Of a stretch of DNA of 33,429 nt, positions 30,894 through 33,429 are shown piece by piece. The position numbers and the translations under genes are program-made. This DNA comes from Streptomyces niphimycinicus (GTDB lineage: Bacteria > Actinomycetota > Actinomycetes > Streptomycetales > Streptomycetaceae), in contig NZ_JAHLEM010000235.1 in NCBI RefSeq assembly GCF_018883605.1, positions 1 to 33,429 on the forward strand. Reading direction: 5' to 3'. Positions within the stretch are counted from its first letter, which is position 1. Every line of letters begins with the position of its first letter. The notes beneath the pieces are model-generated. The model ran no database searches and was not told the DNA's origin. It saw only the letters and a program-made list of their open reading frames with translations.

Positions 30894-31736
30894 TCACCAG
30901 TGCGCGGGGCGGGTGAGGGACGGCGGCAGCCGGGTGGCGGCGTCGCCCTTGGCCGCGGCGAGCTGGGCCTGGGTGAGGAAGATGGCGCCCCGGAGGTCGG
31001 CCGCGCTCAGGTCGGCGTCGCGGAAGTCGGCCCCGATCAGATCGGCCGCCGTCAGATCGGCTCGGGTGAGGTCCGCCGCGATGAGCAGGGCCCCGCGGAG
31101 GTTGGCACCCCGCAGATCGGCTCCCCTCAGATCGGCGCCGATGAGATCGGCTCCCCTGCGGTTCTTCTTCTTGCCCGGGATCCGGGCCCGTATCAGCTCG
31201 CTCGTCCGCAGCAGCAGCTCATTGACCCGGTCGCGGTGGGCCGCCACGTCGAGCTCCATCAGCTCGGAGGCGCTTGCGCGGGTGAGGCGCTCCGTCTCCC
31301 CCAGCGCCCGGCGCACCGCGCCGTGGACGGGCCGGGCGGCCGGCAGGGTCAGCGCCTCGGTGAGGTACCAGAGCAGTTCATGGAGGTGGCGCATGGTGGG
31401 AAGGACGGCGAACATCTCGGACGCCGTCCCGGGATGCCGACGCCAGTCACGGCCCTCGAAGGTGAGCTGGGAGACCTTCTGCCCGGCGCCGAAGCAGTCG
31501 TAGACCGTGCAGCCCTTGAAGCCCTCTTCCCGCAGCCGGGAGTGGATACCGCAGCGGAAGTCGGACCGGAGGTTACGGCAGGGCTCCCCCGCGCTCTTGC
31601 CGATCGCGAAGTCCGCGGAGGCGGCGAAGGGCAGGGCGACACAGCACAGCCCGAAGCAGTTGCCGCAGTCGGCCCGCAGGGCGGTACGGTCCGCGGCGGC
31701 CGGGCCGGAGGAGGGGGTTTCGGTCGGATGTGACAC
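30894..31736 (-). CDS. Cysteine-rich domain plus pentapeptide repeat protein
   Basis: A 280-residue two-part protein. Residues 24-81 hold eight Cys in the order CGNC, CC, then single Cys at 53, 62, 76 and 81 (EGFKGCTVYDC). This resembles the YkgJ-type zinc/iron-chelating cluster (CxxC...CC...C). Residues about 100-190 are helical. Residues 194-253 form twelve clear pentapeptide repeats (ADLIG, ADLRG, ANLRG, ADLTR and so on), enough for about three beta-helix coils. The GTG at 31736 is chosen for GGGAG about 10 nt upstream and because upstream codons are low complexity; an ATG at 31805 is in frame. Role unknown. A metal- or redox-sensing head on a beta-helix is inference. Confidence 0.78.
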   Translation of the reverse strand: MSHPTETPSSGPAAADRTALRADCGNCFGLCCVALPFAASADFAIGKSAGEPCRNLRSDFRCGIHSRLREEGFKGCTVYDCFGAGQKVSQLTFEGRDWRRHPGTASEMFAVLPTMRHLHELLWYLTEALTLPAARPVHGAVRRALGETERLTRASASELMELDVAAHRDRVNELLLRTSELIRARIPGKKKNRRGADLIGADLRGADLRGANLRGALLIAADLTRADLTAADLIGADFRDADLSAADLRGAIFLTQAQLAAAKGDAATRLPPSLTRPAHW

Positions 31737-31761
31737 CGTGCGTGGTCTCCCGCGTGGACAA

Positions 31762-31786
31762 GAGCACCGCGATGCGGGCGGTGCTC
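31762..31786 (-). terminator. Hairpin after the pit operon
   Basis: Nine-bp arms GAGCACCGC and GCGGTGCTC surround a 7-nt loop, 25 nt downstream of the small membrane protein stop and before the cysteine-rich gene. It probably ends the phosphate-transport transcript. Confidence 0.5.
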
Positions 31787-31811
31787 GGTGACTCCATTGT
31801 CGCAAGCGGGC

Positions 31812-32051
31812 TCAGCCGGGAATGATCAGGTCGATTCCATAGGCGGCGATCGCCAGGCACGCGGCGAAACACACCACCGCCGCGCCCGCCGCCACCGTGT
31901 CCGAACGACCGTGCCGCGCCCCGTGGCGCGGCACGCCGCCACCGGCGCGGGTCCAGGCGGCGACGCCGAGGGAGAACATCACGACCACCAGGACGGTGAC
32001 CCCGAGGCTGACCCCGAAGACCCCGCCGATGGTGCCCCAGGTGGTGCCCAT
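31812..32051 (-). CDS. Small two-span membrane protein downstream of pit
   Basis: A 79-residue protein with two hydrophobic segments (about residues 8-32, VFGVSLGVTVLVVVMFSLG, and 53-76, AAGAAVVCFAACLAIAAYGI), joined by a basic loop with RHGARHGRSD. It starts 34 nt after the PiT gene and is probably co-transcribed, which suggests a helper or accessory role in phosphate transport. ATG 32051 lies in a region GAGGAGCTGATCCGT with a usable Shine-Dalgarno about 8 nt upstream. Small proteins next to PiT genes are seen in other Streptomyces as far as I recall, but I know no function. Confidence 0.75.
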   Translation of the reverse strand: MGTTWGTIGGVFGVSLGVTVLVVVMFSLGVAAWTRAGGGVPRHGARHGRSDTVAAGAAVVCFAACLAIAAYGIDLIIPG

Positions 32052-32085
32052 ACGGATCAGCTCCTCAACGGCGGTCGGATCCGGG

Positions 32086-33228
32086 TCAGACGGTCCGGTC
32101 CAGGGCGCGCTCGGCGGGCTCGGGGAGGCCCGCCTCGTTCACGTTGTCCGGGTTCACCGGGCGACGGCGCGAGAGGGCGTAGAAGCCCGCCGCCGCGGCC
32201 ATGGCGATGCCGGCCACCAGGGCCACCCCCGCGTTGCCCCGGCCCGCCACCCAGGCCGCGACACCTCCCACGGCCGCCGCCGCGGGCAGGGTCAGCAGCC
32301 AGGACACGGCGATCCGCCCGGCGATCCCCCAGCGCACATGGGCCAGCCTGCGGCCGAGCCCGGCCCCCAGGATGCTGCCCGTGCACACCTGGGTGGTGGA
32401 CAGGGGGAAGCCCAGATGTGACGAGGCCAGGATCACCGCGGTGGCGCTGGTCTCGGCGGCGAAGCCCTGCGGGGGCTGGATGTCGGTCAGCCCCTTCCCC
32501 ATGGTCCGGATGATCCGCCACCCGCCGATATAGGTGCCGAGCGAGATCGCCAGGCCCGCGGCGAGCACCACCCACCACGGGGGCCCGGAGCCGTGGGTGA
32601 GCACACCGCCGGAGATGAGGGTGAGCGTGATGACCCCCATCGTCTTCTGCGCGTCGTTGGTGCCGTGGGCGAGGGCCACCAGGGACGCGGATCCCACCTG
32701 GCCCGCGCGGAAGCCCTTGCGTGCCGCGGGGGCGGCCACCCGGCGGGTGATCACGTAGGCGAGATAGGTCGCCAGCATGGCCACCGCACAGGCCACTATC
32801 GGTGAGGCGACCGCCGGAACCAGGATCTTCTCCACGATCGCGGTGAAGCGCACCGCGGATTCCCCGGCGCCCACCCACACCGCGCCGATCAGCCCGCCGA
32901 ACAGGGCATGCGAGGAACTCGACGGCAGCCCGGCCAGCCAGGTGATCAGATTCCACAGGATCGCCCCGATCAGCCCCGCGAAAATCATGACCGGGGAGAC
33001 CTTGGCGTCGTCGACGATGCCATTGGAGATCGTCTTGGCCACTTCCGTGGAGAGAAAGGCCCCGGCCAGATTGAGCACCGCGGCGACGCCGACGGCGATC
33101 CGGGGCGACAGCGCCCCCGTGGCAATGGACGTGGCCATCGAATTGGCGGTGTCGTGGAAGCCGTTGGTGAAGTCGAAGGCCAGTGCCGTGAGGACGACGG
33201 CCACCAGAAGGAAGGAGACGGAGTCCAT
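32086..33228 (-). CDS. pit: Low-affinity inorganic phosphate transporter, PiT family
   Basis: A 380-residue PiT/PHO-4 family transporter with about ten membrane spans; it moves metal-phosphate with protons. Both family signatures are present as an inverted pair: GFHDTANSMATSIATGAL (residues 23-40) and GTNDAQKTMG (189-198). PSSSSHALFGGLIGA near 102-116 and SSHLGFPLSTTQVCTG in the second half are the matching inner motifs. The ATG at 33228 has GGGAGG 6 nt upstream; the in-frame stretch beyond it to 33390 has no similarity. It heads a two-gene operon with the small membrane protein. A palindrome 76 nt upstream may be an operator. Confidence 0.93.
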   Translation of the reverse strand: MDSVSFLLVAVVLTALAFDFTNGFHDTANSMATSIATGALSPRIAVGVAAVLNLAGAFLSTEVAKTISNGIVDDAKVSPVMIFAGLIGAILWNLITWLAGLPSSSSHALFGGLIGAVWVGAGESAVRFTAIVEKILVPAVASPIVACAVAMLATYLAYVITRRVAAPAARKGFRAGQVGSASLVALAHGTNDAQKTMGVITLTLISGGVLTHGSGPPWWVVLAAGLAISLGTYIGGWRIIRTMGKGLTDIQPPQGFAAETSATAVILASSHLGFPLSTTQVCTGSILGAGLGRRLAHVRWGIAGRIAVSWLLTLPAAAAVGGVAAWVAGRGNAGVALVAGIAMAAAAGFYALSRRRPVNPDNVNEAGLPEPAERALDRTV

Positions 33229-33303
33229 TCCCGACCTCCCGCACCAGGGGTGGTCCGGCACATCGCCGCGTCGGACCGTCTCGTGAAGACCGCTGTCTGA
33301 TGT

Positions 33304-33318
33304 CCACGCTAAGCGTGG
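33304..33318. promoter_or_regulatory. Palindrome CCACGCTAAGCGTGG upstream of pit
   Basis: Perfect 6-bp arms with a TAA centre, 76-90 nt upstream of the pit start. A second small inverted repeat, CGCCA-N4-TGGCG (33330-33343), lies just beyond. These could be operators in the pit promoter region. The rest of 33229-33429 shows no gene that I can support. Confidence 0.35.
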
Positions 33319-33429
33319 TGTCAGGAGGGCGCCAACGCTGGCGTCCCGCCCAACGACCGGGCCAGGTCGGCGCCGTGGCCACGGCGGCACCCGGCCGCGG
33401 TGCGGCAGCGGCCGGCGCGGTGCGCTCCC

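Noticed and set aside
1..33429. Mobile elements, CRISPR arrays, tRNA or rRNA genes, prophage
   Set aside because: No transposase or integrase, no regularly spaced repeats, no tRNA cloverleaf or CCA-type signature and no rRNA-like sequence were seen. The only direct repeat is the 476-bp tandem unit.

Overview
The window looks like a piece of a Streptomyces (or close actinomycete) chromosome. GC is very high, third codon positions are almost all G or C, GTG and TTG starts are common, and the families present are typical of the group: mycothiol-type enzymes, a SigB/SigF-type sigma factor, a vdcBCD decarboxylase, a CYP105-like P450, a Tat-exported phospholipase C and an ARMT1-like phosphatase. 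I see no rRNA, tRNA, IS element, phage gene or CRISPR array. Gene density is high, with many 4-nt ATGA/GTGA overlaps.

Layout, left to right. 1-1821 (-): a FUSC-type aromatic-acid exporter cut by the left edge. 2172-3607 (+): a [3Fe-4S] ferredoxin translationally coupled to an FAD ferredoxin reductase. 3629-7371 (+): an MptB-like polyprenol-phosphomannose mannosyltransferase, a GT87 mannosyltransferase and an LPG-synthase-type flippase-like membrane protein, probably one envelope-glycan operon. 7393-9453 (-): a CapA-type metallophosphatase and an orphan stress-type sigma factor. 9855-11915 (+): a Tat-secreted phospholipase C ending at a 17-bp-stem terminator. 12080-15470: an AraC regulator divergent from vdcBCD (non-oxidative vanillate/hydroxybenzoate decarboxylase). 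15460-17363 (-): a TetR-P450 operon whose P450 gene overlaps vdcD tail to tail. 17609-20296 (+): a large secreted beta-helix + F5/8C + CBM6 protein with a near-consensus promoter.

20302-25383 (-) is a five-gene operon: a lipoprotein solute-binding protein, two different permeases, a ThDP enzyme with the full benzoylformate-decarboxylase catalytic set, and one ATPase. The arrangement suggests an importer dedicated to a 2-oxo acid or its precursor. 25501-27441 (+) holds three small detoxification-type genes (a mycothiol-dependent MDMPI enzyme, a DinB/DUF664 protein and an SRPBCC protein). 27518-28186 (-) is a pentapeptide-repeat protein.

28394-29597 (+) contains three tandem genes for tiny secreted two-cysteine proteins of no family I recognise. 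The middle gene is a chimera: its promoter and signal peptide match gene 3, and its mature part matches gene 1. This is the expected product of one unequal crossover. The right end (-) carries an ARMT1-like phosphatase, a cysteine-rich pentapeptide protein, a small membrane protein and a PiT phosphate transporter.

The best candidates for something undescribed are the small secreted protein array with its shared upstream dyad, and the transporter operon with a built-in benzoylformate-decarboxylase-like enzyme. A recurrent aromatic-acid theme (FUSC exporter, vdcBCD, benzoylformate decarboxylase, MDMPI, P450) is visible, but a functional link between these genes is inference only.
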